Source: Dyadobacter psychrophilus (lineage in GTDB: Bacteria; Bacteroidota; Bacteroidia; Cytophagales; Spirosomataceae). Taken from it: a stretch of DNA of 64,000 nt. Location of the stretch: the NCBI RefSeq assembly GCF_900167945.1, contig NZ_FUZA01000002.1, forward strand, positions 372,001 to 436,000, written 5' to 3'. The notes under the pieces were generated by a model. The model ran no database searches, was not told the origin of the DNA, and was given only the letters and a program-made list of their open reading frames with translations. Positions 26,200-35,800 of the stretch are shown piece by piece. Both the position numbers and the translations under genes were made by a program. The first letter of the stretch is position 1. Each line of letters starts with the position of its first letter.

Positions 26200-27291
26200 T
26201 TATTTTACTAATTCGATTACTTCCTCTGCTTCCGGCGTATCATTATAATGCCATTTTCCCTTCACATTGCCATCTTTCAAGAGCCATAATCCCGGATTGG
26301 AGCGGGAAATTGTTTTGAGAACAGTTGCGTCTACATAATAATATGGCGCATTAAGCTGATGTGCCGAGAGGAATTTTACAATTTCTTCACTATTGCCTGA
26401 TGTCAGAATTATCGGTTCAACACCTTTGGTTTTCACATTATTAATAAGCTTGTTAATGTCAGGCAAGGCGGCTGTATTGATGTCTGTGAGGTTTTTTATG
26501 ATCAGAAAGAGCTTTTTGCCTTTGAATGTTTCTTCGGTGTAATCGCCAGCATCGTTCCAGACTTTGTAATCAGTGATTTTTGGCTTCGCATCCTCATTCA
26601 GCACAACCATTTCCTTGAAAACCAATGTAGTATCACTCGGATATTTTTCAAATTCTACTTCTTTACCGCCTTTATCGAAAACATACAGATAGCGCAGCGG
26701 CTCTGATGGTTTCAATTGTGCAGGAATGCTGGCGCCAACGCGGTAGGGAAGTAAATCCAGGATCGGCAAGTGCCTCAGAGCGTAAACGGCAATGCCCAGC
26801 GAGGCAATCGTTGAAATGACGACAATGATGCCTGTGGGCAATGCTTTAAATTTCTTTCGGTAAAAAACGATGATCAGGATCAGCGCAAGCAGGAAAATGT
26901 CTTTTCCAAACGAGGTCCAGGGGGTAAGCTTAATTGCCGCGCCGAAACAGCCGCAATCCGTAACTTTATTAAAATAAGCAGAATAGAATGTCAGGAAGGT
27001 AAAAAAGACAATGATCAGCAGAAGTGACCATGCCGTTGTTCTGGGTTTGTATCCAACCAGTAAGGCTATGCCCAAAACCACTTCGGCCGTGCACAAAAAC
27101 ACCGAAAAATAAAGCGCCAGTGGGACAAGCGCCATGAAAAAATCATGGAATTGAGGCAAGTCCGTTGCAAAAACCTCGAAATACTCTTCGAGTTTGTATT
27201 GGGTTCCAACTGGATCGTTGAGCTTGATAAGCCCTGAAAAAATGAAGAGTAAGCCAACGATGACGCGTGAAATCTGAGCCAGGATTTTCAT
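26200..27291 (-). CDS. BT_3928-like membrane protein (DoxX-like domain plus thioredoxin-like tail)
   Basis: A 363-residue protein. Residues 1-180 have about five membrane helices with the DoxX/MauE-like start RVIVGLLFIFSGLIKLNDPVG and a DCGCFG motif (about 113-118). Residues about 230-363 resemble a thioredoxin fold (LFLIIKNLTD, ILTSGN, YYYVDATVLKTISRSNPGLWLLKDGNVKGKWH) but without a CxxC. The Bacteroidota BT_3928 family has this layout; a redox or quinone-linked role is plausible but unproven. It sits in an operon with aroK. Confidence 0.82.
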   Translation of the reverse strand: MKILAQISRVIVGLLFIFSGLIKLNDPVGTQYKLEEYFEVFATDLPQFHDFFMALVPLALYFSVFLCTAEVVLGIALLVGYKPRTTAWSLLLIIVFFTFLTFYSAYFNKVTDCGCFGAAIKLTPWTSFGKDIFLLALILIIVFYRKKFKALPTGIIVVISTIASLGIAVYALRHLPILDLLPYRVGASIPAQLKPSEPLRYLYVFDKGGKEVEFEKYPSDTTLVFKEMVVLNEDAKPKITDYKVWNDAGDYTEETFKGKKLFLIIKNLTDINTAALPDINKLINNVKTKGVEPIILTSGNSEEIVKFLSAHQLNAPYYYVDATVLKTISRSNPGLWLLKDGNVKGKWHYNDTPEAEEVIELVK

Positions 27292-27330
27292 TTCAAAAAT
27301 TTTAGGAATGCCGGTAACGACGATATCGGA

Positions 27331-27876
27331 TCAATTGGTTTGCAAAGCATTGGATTTGATCAAACAGAAAACGGAATAATTGATAATATCCTGATATCCG
27401 GCCTTAACTCCCTCCGAAACAAGGGTTAATCCCTGGTTATCTTCAATTTGTTTGATCCTTAACAACTTCATCAGAATAATATCCGTCATTGAACTGACAC
27501 GCATATCACGCCATGCTTCGCCGTAATCATGATTTTTATTAAACAGCAATTCCTTTACTTCGTTCACTTGCTCATTGTATAATGTCGTCAGCTCGGAATC
27601 ATTGATCTCCTGCTTGTGCTCGATAGAAGCGATCTGGATCAGGGACATCACACAGTAATTGATGATCCCGATGAATTCGGAGGAAACATCTTCATCCACT
27701 TTTTGAATGCCTTTTTCCTGAATGGTGCGAATGCGCTGGGCTTTGATGAATATCTGGTCGGTAAGAGAAGGAATGCGCAAGATGCGCCAAGACGTTCCGT
27801 AATCTTTATTTTTTTTTGCGAAAAGATCTTGGCAATACTGAATGATTTCCTGATATTCCGATTCTGTGGATTTCAC
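27331..27876 (-). CDS. DUF1599 (Nmad1) protein with duplicated domain
   Basis: A 181-residue cytoplasmic protein made of two copies of one domain. Copy one (about 10-85) has KNKDYGTSWRILRIPSLTDQ and IINYCVMSLIQ; copy two (about 100-175) has KNHDYGEAWRDMRVSSMTD and IINYSVFCLIK. The family is DUF1599, also named nucleotide modification associated domain 1; its reaction is not established. The start is a GTG at 27874-27876. It is divergent from folP with a structured 84-base gap between them. Confidence 0.85.
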   Translation of the reverse strand: MKSTESEYQEIIQYCQDLFAKKNKDYGTSWRILRIPSLTDQIFIKAQRIRTIQEKGIQKVDEDVSSEFIGIINYCVMSLIQIASIEHKQEINDSELTTLYNEQVNEVKELLFNKNHDYGEAWRDMRVSSMTDIILMKLLRIKQIEDNQGLTLVSEGVKAGYQDIINYSVFCLIKSNALQTN

Positions 27877-27902
27877 TGCGTAAAATTGGTTTACTGCTTA
27901 AT

Positions 27903-27943
27903 AGACAAGAAAATCAAACGGTTTGATAATCACTTCCTTGTCT
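27903..27943. promoter_or_regulatory. nested palindromes in the folP / DUF1599 divergent gap
   Basis: ATCAAAC-G-GTTTGAT (27913-27927) is a perfect 15-base palindrome. It is enclosed by a second inverted repeat, AGACAAG (27903-27909) with CTTGTCT (27937-27943). It occupies the centre of the 84-base gap, the place for an operator shared by both divergent genes. No known consensus was recognised. Confidence 0.4.
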
Positions 27944-27960
27944 GGATTTAACAAGATTTT

Positions 27961-28809
27961 ATGTTGCAAGTTAGCAAAAAAACGCTCAACATCAGGGGCA
28001 AACTCCTTGATCTGTCCACGCCGGCAGTGATGGGAATTCTCAACATCACACCTGACTCGTTTTATGAAGGGAGCCGGATGAGGTCTGAGGATGAGTTACT
28101 CTCAAAAGCAGCGCAAATGTTAGCTGACGGCGCCACAATGATCGATATAGGCGGATATTCCACACGGCCCGGAGCAAAGGAAGTTGAGGAGGCCGAAGAG
28201 TTGGACCGGGTTGAATCGGCGGTAGCGCCACTGAATAAGAATTTCCCCGGACTTATCATTTCTGTCGATACATTTCGGTCGGAAGTAGCCAGACGGGCAA
28301 TAGAAACAGGTGCGCACATCGTTAATGATGTTTCCGGCGGAAGCCTGGATGATCAGATGTTCGAAGTTGTCAGCGCATTGCGCGTTCCGTATATACTGAT
28401 GCATATGCGTGGGACACCGCAAACGATGAGCACATTGACGACTTATAATCAGCTTGTTCCGGATATTTTGAAGGATCTGAAGGAGAAATTAGATAGGCTG
28501 AGATCATTGGGCGTTGCAGATATCATTGTGGATCCAGGTTTTGGATTTGCCAAGAACGGCGAGCAAAATTTTGAATTGATGAAGCACTTGTCTGAATTTC
28601 ATTTGCTGGATTGCCCTTTACTAGTCGGGATCTCCCGCAAAGGATTCATTTATAAGAAGCTCGAAATATCCGCTGCGGAGGCTTTGAATGGCACATCTGT
28701 GATGAATACGCTTGCCTTGCAGCAAGGTGCTTCCATCATCAGAGTGCACGATGTGAGACCGGCCATGGAGGCGGTAAAACTGTGGCTGGCTGCGTCCAGT
28801 GTAAATTAA
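27961..28809 (+). CDS. folP: dihydropteroate synthase
   Basis: A 282-residue DHPS condensing p-aminobenzoate with the pterin diphosphate in folate synthesis. Motifs in order: MGILNITPDSFY, MIDIGGYSTRPGA, ISVDTFR, IVNDVSGG, MHMRGTP, DPGFGFAKN, LVGISRKGFI and IIRVHDV. These are the pterin- and pABA-binding loops of the TIM barrel. cdaA follows 38 bases downstream, a pairing common in Bacteroidota. Confidence 0.97.
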   Translation: MLQVSKKTLNIRGKLLDLSTPAVMGILNITPDSFYEGSRMRSEDELLSKAAQMLADGATMIDIGGYSTRPGAKEVEEAEELDRVESAVAPLNKNFPGLIISVDTFRSEVARRAIETGAHIVNDVSGGSLDDQMFEVVSALRVPYILMHMRGTPQTMSTLTTYNQLVPDILKDLKEKLDRLRSLGVADIIVDPGFGFAKNGEQNFELMKHLSEFHLLDCPLLVGISRKGFIYKKLEISAAEALNGTSVMNTLALQQGASIIRVHDVRPAMEAVKLWLAASSVN

Positions 28810-28847
28810 AAATAGTAATTTAGTCGCGAAATAATATTGATTTTCTT

Positions 28848-29651
28848 ATGCGTGTGGGTTTTCTGAACATCAATTGGGCCGACGTCCTGGATGTTTTTTT
28901 AGTGTCCGTTCTTCTTTATCAGGTTTATACACTTGTCCGTGGAAGCATTGCAAGCCGGGTTTTCCTCGGTTACTTGTTTGTCTACGTGTTTTACTTGGTT
29001 GTAAAAGGGCTCGGGTTAGGCTTACTCACTGCGATTTTGCAATATTTTATGGGCGTAGGGGCTGTGGCTCTGATCGTTATTTTCCAGCAAGAGATCCGGC
29101 GGTTCCTGCTGATCATTGGTAAATCGACGATTTATACCAATAATGGTTTGCTGAAAAAAGTAATGGGCAATTCTGTTTTGGATTTAAAGGGCAAAAATCT
29201 GCGGGAAATTGTGGATGCTTCAAAAACCATTGCTTCCAATTTTACCGGCGCGCTGATCGTCGTCAACAAGCGCGACGACCTGAGCAAATTCGTGGAAACG
29301 GGCGAACTGCTCGATGCACGTGTCTCCAAGCCGCTGCTGGTTTCTTTATTCAATCAATATAGCGAACTGCATGACGGGGCCATTATCATTGTGGATGGCA
29401 TTTTGAAAGCTGCCCGATGTGTGTTGCCCGTCGCCGACGGCGTCGACGTTCCATCTTCCCTGGGTTTCAGGCACCGCGCCGCAATGGGGATGAGCGAAGC
29501 TACGGATGCGATTGTGATTGTCATTTCAGAGCAAACAGGTAAGATTTCGTTGGCGGTGGAAGGGGAGCTTCACAGCAACATTCCTTACTCGGAGTTGGAA
29601 AACCGCATTGAAGAATACCTGAATTCGGATGTGCAACGTATGCCCAAGTAA
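28848..29651 (+). CDS. cdaA: diadenylate cyclase CdaA
   Basis: A 267-residue membrane diadenylate cyclase making the second messenger c-di-AMP from ATP. Three N-terminal helices lie at about 12-30, 36-55 and 58-80, followed by the DAC domain (about 100-250). The catalytic DGA motif is at 176-178 (HDGAIII) and the RHR motif at 208-210. Both hallmarks are intact. The CdaA class usually governs turgor, potassium and cell-wall homeostasis. It is probably co-transcribed with folP. Confidence 0.95.
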   Translation: MRVGFLNINWADVLDVFLVSVLLYQVYTLVRGSIASRVFLGYLFVYVFYLVVKGLGLGLLTAILQYFMGVGAVALIVIFQQEIRRFLLIIGKSTIYTNNGLLKKVMGNSVLDLKGKNLREIVDASKTIASNFTGALIVVNKRDDLSKFVETGELLDARVSKPLLVSLFNQYSELHDGAIIIVDGILKAARCVLPVADGVDVPSSLGFRHRAAMGMSEATDAIVIVISEQTGKISLAVEGELHSNIPYSELENRIEEYLNSDVQRMPK

Positions 29652-29688
29652 GTATTGTGAGGTTTAACAAATATATTTACGGCTAAAT

Positions 29689-29719
29689 TTGGCATTTCAA
29701 CAAGCAATTTCTATTTTTG
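29689..29719 (+). promoter_or_regulatory. Bacteroidota-type promoter for rpsT
   Basis: TTG (29689-29691), a 20-base spacer and TATTTTTG (29712-29719) match the Bacteroidota consensus. The expected start is near 29726, giving an rpsT leader of about 30 nt. Confidence 0.7.
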
Positions 29720-29756
29720 CAAACCGAATTGAAGAAGAGAAAATCATCATTACAAA

Positions 29757-30020
29757 ATGGCAAATCATAAATCAGCATTAAAAAGAATCCGCGCTAACGA
29801 AACAAAGCGTTTGCGTAATCGCTACCAACACAAAACTACACGTTCATACATAAAGAAATTGCGTGAAACGACTGATAAGGCAGTAGCTGTTGAAGTTTAC
29901 AAAACTGTGTCTTCAATGTTGGATCGTTTGGCAAAGAAAAACATCATCCACAAGAAAAAAGCTTCTAACCAAAAGTCGAAATTAGCCAGACTGGTTAATT
30001 CACTTGCAGTTGCAGCATAA
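29757..30020 (+). CDS. rpsT: 30S ribosomal protein S20
   Basis: An 87-residue, Lys/Arg-rich ribosomal protein S20 that binds 16S rRNA at the bottom of the 30S subunit. It begins [21 protein letters not shown] and has the late [20 protein letters not shown] segment, both diagnostic. It is a single-gene unit with its own promoter and a downstream terminator. Confidence 0.97.
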   Translation: MANHKSALKRIRANETKRLRNRYQHKTTRSYIKKLRETTDKAVAVEVYKTVSSMLDRLAKKNIIHKKKASNQKSKLARLVNSLAVAA

Positions 30021-30041
30021 TTTTTTGTAGCAAAGATTTAG

Positions 30042-30068
30042 CCCTGGTAACGCTGTTATCGGGGTTTT
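30042..30068 (+). terminator. rho-independent terminator of rpsT
   Basis: CCCTGGTAAC (30042-30051) pairs with GTTATCGGGG (30055-30064; two G-T pairs), followed by TTTT, 21 bases after the rpsT stop. Confidence 0.75.
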
Positions 30069-30100
30069 CTATTTTTAATTGTATATTGCGTTTTGAAGAA

Positions 30101-30140
30101 GAAACCTTGTGAGGCTGAAATGCTTCACAAGGTTTCTTTT
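30101..30140. terminator. second terminator-like hairpin before the beta-propeller gene
   Basis: GAAACCTTGTGA (30101-30112) and TCACAAGGTTTC (30125-30136) form a perfect 12-bp stem followed by TTTT. No gene lies between this and the rpsT terminator, so it is either a back-up terminator or a leader element of the gene at 30193. Confidence 0.6.
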
Positions 30141-30192
30141 GGTATAACCGCTTTTTTATATTTTAAACCACCTATAACTTAAATTCTTTTCT

Positions 30193-31473
30193 ATGAAAAA
30201 AGTCGCATTATTTGCTGGTTTGGCAGCGCTGGGTGCAGTTCCCGCTATTGCCCAATCGCCCATTAACTTCAATGCCCGGGGTTTGGTAGTTGTTTCGGAT
30301 GCTGATATGGCGGCATCTGCACTCGTTGATGGCAAGTTGTTAAGGGATAATACTGCAAAAGACCTTTTGACTACAATTAAATTTCCCGTTGAGCGGGGCA
30401 GCAAAGGGCTCGGAAGTGCTCTTGTGTCGAACTCCGCGTTGGCATCCGGAAAGACATTAGCGGTTCCTACCACGGGAACGCTCGCTTACGTGCTCGATAG
30501 CAGGCTGCGCCCGGAAGACGGCGTAAGTGAATATAAAGACGCATCCGCCGAATTTCCGGCCGGTGAAAAATTGTTTGTTGTGGACATTACCAATCTGGCA
30601 GCGCCGAAAGCCAAGTTTGGATTCCCGGTTGGACGTAAACCAAATGCGATTGATGTAAACAAAAATGAGCTGATCCTTTCAACGAATGATGTGGGGAAAG
30701 AACTCGTTTTCATTGAAGCGGGACCCGACGGCAAGCCTGCACGTTTCCTGAACCTGCCCGCAGCGATTGATACGGCTAATAAGATCATTGACATTACCTG
30801 GCATCCGTCTGGCGATTTTATAGCATTTACCCTGGATAATTCCAATGAAGTAGGGCTTTATAAAGTGATCCGCGAAGCAGGGAAATTGAAGAATGTGGAA
30901 TTGGTCGGCAAGCCTGTTAAAGTGGGAACAGAACCTTCTTTTGGAAGATTCTCGGCAGATGGAAAGCATTATTTTGTACTGGATACCAAATCCGCAACGC
31001 CTGGAAAAGGAGCGGGGGACGGCGAAATCCATGTTGTTAATTTTTCCATGGACGGAGCAATTGAACATAAAGTTGCTGCTCAGGCTCCTGCCGGAACCAA
31101 CACAGGTTCATTTGCGATCAGCCCGGATGGTTCCATGCTGGTTACTGTGAACGCTGGCAAAAGCGGTTCTCCCTGGACAGAAGCAGGTTCGGGAAAGGGT
31201 GCCTCTCTCACATTATACAAAGTTGCAGCAACCACAGGCGCATTAACGAAGGTGGCTGACTATCCGTTTGAAGGAATTTATCCGCAAAGCGTTACATTTG
31301 ACAAGGATGGCTCAAACATTGCCGTTTCCGTATTTGAATATCTTGCTTACGGCACGGGAAATGGCGGAATTGAGTTCTGGACAGTCTCAAAAGGAGATTC
31401 TCCTTCACTTAAAAAACAGGAGGCGACAATTAGTGTCGGCAAAGGTGCCCACACATTGCGTGTTATTCCTTAA
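30193..31473 (+). CDS. secreted beta-propeller (lactonase-like) protein
   Basis: A 426-residue exported protein with a signal peptide (residues 1-20, ending PAIAQ). The mature part has repeated blades with DNSNEVGLYKV, GRFSADGKHYFVLD, GSFAISPDGSMLVTVN and QSVTFDKDGSNIAVSVFEY. This is the pattern of 7-bladed YVTN/lactonase-type propellers. No catalytic residues can be assigned and no partner genes are adjacent. Periplasmic or outer location is inferred. Confidence 0.8.
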   Translation: MKKVALFAGLAALGAVPAIAQSPINFNARGLVVVSDADMAASALVDGKLLRDNTAKDLLTTIKFPVERGSKGLGSALVSNSALASGKTLAVPTTGTLAYVLDSRLRPEDGVSEYKDASAEFPAGEKLFVVDITNLAAPKAKFGFPVGRKPNAIDVNKNELILSTNDVGKELVFIEAGPDGKPARFLNLPAAIDTANKIIDITWHPSGDFIAFTLDNSNEVGLYKVIREAGKLKNVELVGKPVKVGTEPSFGRFSADGKHYFVLDTKSATPGKGAGDGEIHVVNFSMDGAIEHKVAAQAPAGTNTGSFAISPDGSMLVTVNAGKSGSPWTEAGSGKGASLTLYKVAATTGALTKVADYPFEGIYPQSVTFDKDGSNIAVSVFEYLAYGTGNGGIEFWTVSKGDSPSLKKQEATISVGKGAHTLRVIP

Positions 31474-31490
31474 TCATATCTGCAATTTTG

Positions 31491-33217
<1,727 letters not shown>

Positions 33218-33237
33218 GTTTTTAATGTTATATTTTG

Positions 33238-33267
33238 AAAGGCTGTCCGATGTGTGACAGCCTTTTT
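33238..33267. terminator. terminator after the ABC-F gene
   Basis: AAAGGCTGTC (33238-33247) pairs with GACAGCCTTT (33256-33265) and is followed by more T. It serves the ABC-F gene and the convergent membrane-protein gene. Confidence 0.85.
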
Positions 33268-33287
33268 TTATGGATAGCCGGGTAACT

Positions 33288-34958
33288 TCACAACGCAATT
33301 CTTCCTATTGAGCTTATGGAAGCTGTTTTCCCGGCATGAATTGAGAGCAGAAATAAGTTATAATTTCCAGGCTTTAATTTCCTTTTATAAATAGTTGAGG
33401 TAAACTCGGCTCCCACGGATTTTTTAAAGGTTGTATAAAAATTCCTGACCGACCTGACATAATTGTTGACTGCGATACAGAAATATTTAGGCTGATTACT
33501 AACAGGATCCGTCATAACAATGTAAAGCTCATCTGCCTGCTGATCGATTTCGATGTTGTGCGCATTGCTGATTACAATGCGATCCTGCAAGTTTTTTATT
33601 TCGACTGCGATGTTTCCTTCGCTTTTTTTCCAATCAATGTTACTTACCAATTTATTTAAACGGCCTGGATCTGATAACATAAAATGCTGTTGAGCAAAAT
33701 CAAGATTTCTTACAATGTCAACATCCTCAAATACAACAGGATAGTAAATCGTTTTGCTCAGACCGTAGTTAAGTTCATTCGCGCTGATTTCTCTATTAAA
33801 ATGTGTGATCTTATCGTAATATATGTAGTAAGAACTGATGCAAAATATCCCGGCGGCTGCGGCGACAGCTATTTTTAACAACGAGCCCAACTTTCCAGGA
33901 TTCCAGTAGCGATCAAAAAACGCAACGGAGAAAACACCAAAGAATGCAGAATAGATCTTGTAACGATCCATTCTGTATCCATCAAAATCCGGCATCTCAC
34001 CTCTCGCAAAAACGATCAGAAAACCTACAAACAGGAGCGTGAGGATCCCCGCAATGCAGAACCATTGCAGATTAGTAATGTCCGATAATGTATTGCCAAG
34101 CAATTTCTTTAAAACAATTATCATGGGAGACAGAAATGCTAATCCCAGCACAACACTGGGAATCATGCTGTTGGTATAATTCGTATCTGCCAATTGGCCC
34201 ACAAATGATAGCAGCAGCACCGATTTGACGGCAACATGATTGAAGACATGATCCAGTATCGATCCCGAATGTATCTTGATCGTCAGTAAATGTACAGCGG
34301 TGATAAATAACAGAAACGCCGCTTGCGTCATTTTGTGGAGCTTTGGAATGTTGGAATAAGCCGTAATGATCATGACAATGAAGATGGTGGACAGGCCGTT
34401 TGCACTTGTAAAAAGCGCAAGGACCGCTAATAGACTGCTCCAAATTACACTCCGTCGATGCAGCGCCAGATAAAAACTCCACATCGAAAAGAACAAACAA
34501 GGCGCATGCTGCAAGCTGCAAGTGGCCCAGGAAATGGTGTCTTCGTAATGTTGCACCTGGAAAAGCAAGCAAACAATCGCAAAAAAGCCAAGCAACGATA
34601 TCTGCTTATCCATCAAAAATCTGAACATTAAAAATAATGTCCCCAGCAGGCTCAGATCTCCCAGAATGATCAGAATTTTAATGTTTACCTGGCCGGTGAT
34701 CAGAAAAACCGCCAGCGTCAAAAGCTTGGCAAGCACAACGCGGTGCTCGAAGTTTTGTTCAAAAAACAACATTAGCTTTTCTGAAAAGCTATCTGATTGA
34801 ATGTAGTGGGTAAGAAATAAAACGATAGACTGGAAGTCGTCGTAATAGGGGAAGTTGTATGCGTAATAAAAAACTGTTGTCCAGAATACGCCGATGATGA
34901 CGAAAACGAGCAGCCAGACTACTCTAACAAACAAGTGATGGGATGTGATTGAGGGCAT
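33288..34958 (-). CDS. polytopic membrane protein, GT-C-like topology, function unknown
   Basis: A 556-residue protein with about 10-11 hydrophobic helices in residues 10-390 and a soluble C-terminal domain of about 150 residues. The first extracytoplasmic loop carries YYDDF (about residues 38-42). Paired acids in this position are typical of GT-C glycosyltransferases that use polyprenyl-phosphate sugars. No family was recognised with confidence, and GT-C membership is only a suggestion. The gene stands alone between two terminators. Confidence 0.65.
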   Translation of the reverse strand: MPSITSHHLFVRVVWLLVFVIIGVFWTTVFYYAYNFPYYDDFQSIVLFLTHYIQSDSFSEKLMLFFEQNFEHRVVLAKLLTLAVFLITGQVNIKILIILGDLSLLGTLFLMFRFLMDKQISLLGFFAIVCLLFQVQHYEDTISWATCSLQHAPCLFFSMWSFYLALHRRSVIWSSLLAVLALFTSANGLSTIFIVMIITAYSNIPKLHKMTQAAFLLFITAVHLLTIKIHSGSILDHVFNHVAVKSVLLLSFVGQLADTNYTNSMIPSVVLGLAFLSPMIIVLKKLLGNTLSDITNLQWFCIAGILTLLFVGFLIVFARGEMPDFDGYRMDRYKIYSAFFGVFSVAFFDRYWNPGKLGSLLKIAVAAAAGIFCISSYYIYYDKITHFNREISANELNYGLSKTIYYPVVFEDVDIVRNLDFAQQHFMLSDPGRLNKLVSNIDWKKSEGNIAVEIKNLQDRIVISNAHNIEIDQQADELYIVMTDPVSNQPKYFCIAVNNYVRSVRNFYTTFKKSVGAEFTSTIYKRKLKPGNYNLFLLSIHAGKTASISSIGRIAL

Positions 34959-35071
34959 GATTTAGCAGTTAGGGAAGAGCGTGTGCGTGCTCATGCTGCT
35001 AACTAAATCATTAAAAATAGTCGCTTCTAATCCGTTTACCAGCCGGAGAACTTCATTTATTCCCCGGTTCT

Positions 35072-35119
35072 AAAAGCAAAACCCCGGCTGCTTACATAAG
35101 CGACCGGGGTTTTGCTTTT
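35072..35119 (-). terminator. strong terminator of the GMC oxidoreductase operon
   Basis: A 16-bp perfect stem (35072-35087 with 35104-35119), with a GC-rich centre and A/T flanks, lies 17 bases after the stop of the small-subunit gene on the minus strand. Confidence 0.85.
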
Positions 35120-35135
35120 GTCCTGTAAACGATTA

Positions 35136-35771
35136 TCAGTCGTAGCTTAAACCATATTGCTTCAAAACATCAGCAGGAACACCTTCCCAGACATTTGGCG
35201 TGTTACCCATGTAACCCAAATCAGCAATACCGATTTTAGATGTGTAGTAACCCGATGCCGTCAGATTGCGCATTAAGTTGAAGAATGCAACACCCTGGCT
35301 ATGAATCGGTTTGGCCTTTTCAGGATAGGCGATATCATCGACAATCTGCAATTGCTGCGCTTTTGTCAATAATGTAAATCCTTTTTTAAATCTTTTGTTG
35401 GATTCCAGTTCAAGCCATTTAAGGCCGCCACGCAAAGGAACCTGGTTTTGAGGCATATCCTTCGCAATGAATTCAATAAAATCGGGAACGCCGGCTTGTG
35501 AGGCACTGCCCGATTTGTCATCAGCTGGAATAATGATATCCACCAACACTTTAATGGTCGCCAGTTCCGCCACGGTAAGGAATTTTTCTTTCATCAGCTT
35601 GGCGTCCCTGATAGCCTCGTCCTTGGTCCGTCCGCCCGGAATCTTGATCGGGGTTTCTGGAGGCATCTGCGTTTCAAGCTCTCTTTGCTCGGCCATCGCA
35701 ACCTGCGGATTCAGTGCAGATATACCCAATGAGCTGAGCGTTAATGCTTTTAATGTATCTCTACGTTTCAT
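35136..35771 (-). CDS. gluconate 2-dehydrogenase subunit 3-like protein with Tat signal
   Basis: A 211-residue small subunit of the gluconate 2-dehydrogenase subunit 3 family. The N-terminus MKRRDTLKALTLSSLGISAL carries a twin-arginine motif and ends near AMA, so folded export by Tat is expected. Family segments include LTVAELATIKVLVDIIIPADDKSGSA and FFNLMRNLTASGYYTSKIG. It lies 29 bases downstream of a GMC oxidoreductase that has no signal peptide, so it probably carries that partner across the membrane. No cytochrome subunit gene is adjacent. Confidence 0.88.
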   Translation of the reverse strand: MKRRDTLKALTLSSLGISALNPQVAMAEQRELETQMPPETPIKIPGGRTKDEAIRDAKLMKEKFLTVAELATIKVLVDIIIPADDKSGSASQAGVPDFIEFIAKDMPQNQVPLRGGLKWLELESNKRFKKGFTLLTKAQQLQIVDDIAYPEKAKPIHSQGVAFFNLMRNLTASGYYTSKIGIADLGYMGNTPNVWEGVPADVLKQYGLSYD

Positions 35772-35800
35772 AGTTATGATTTGAAACTGTGTTCAAATAA

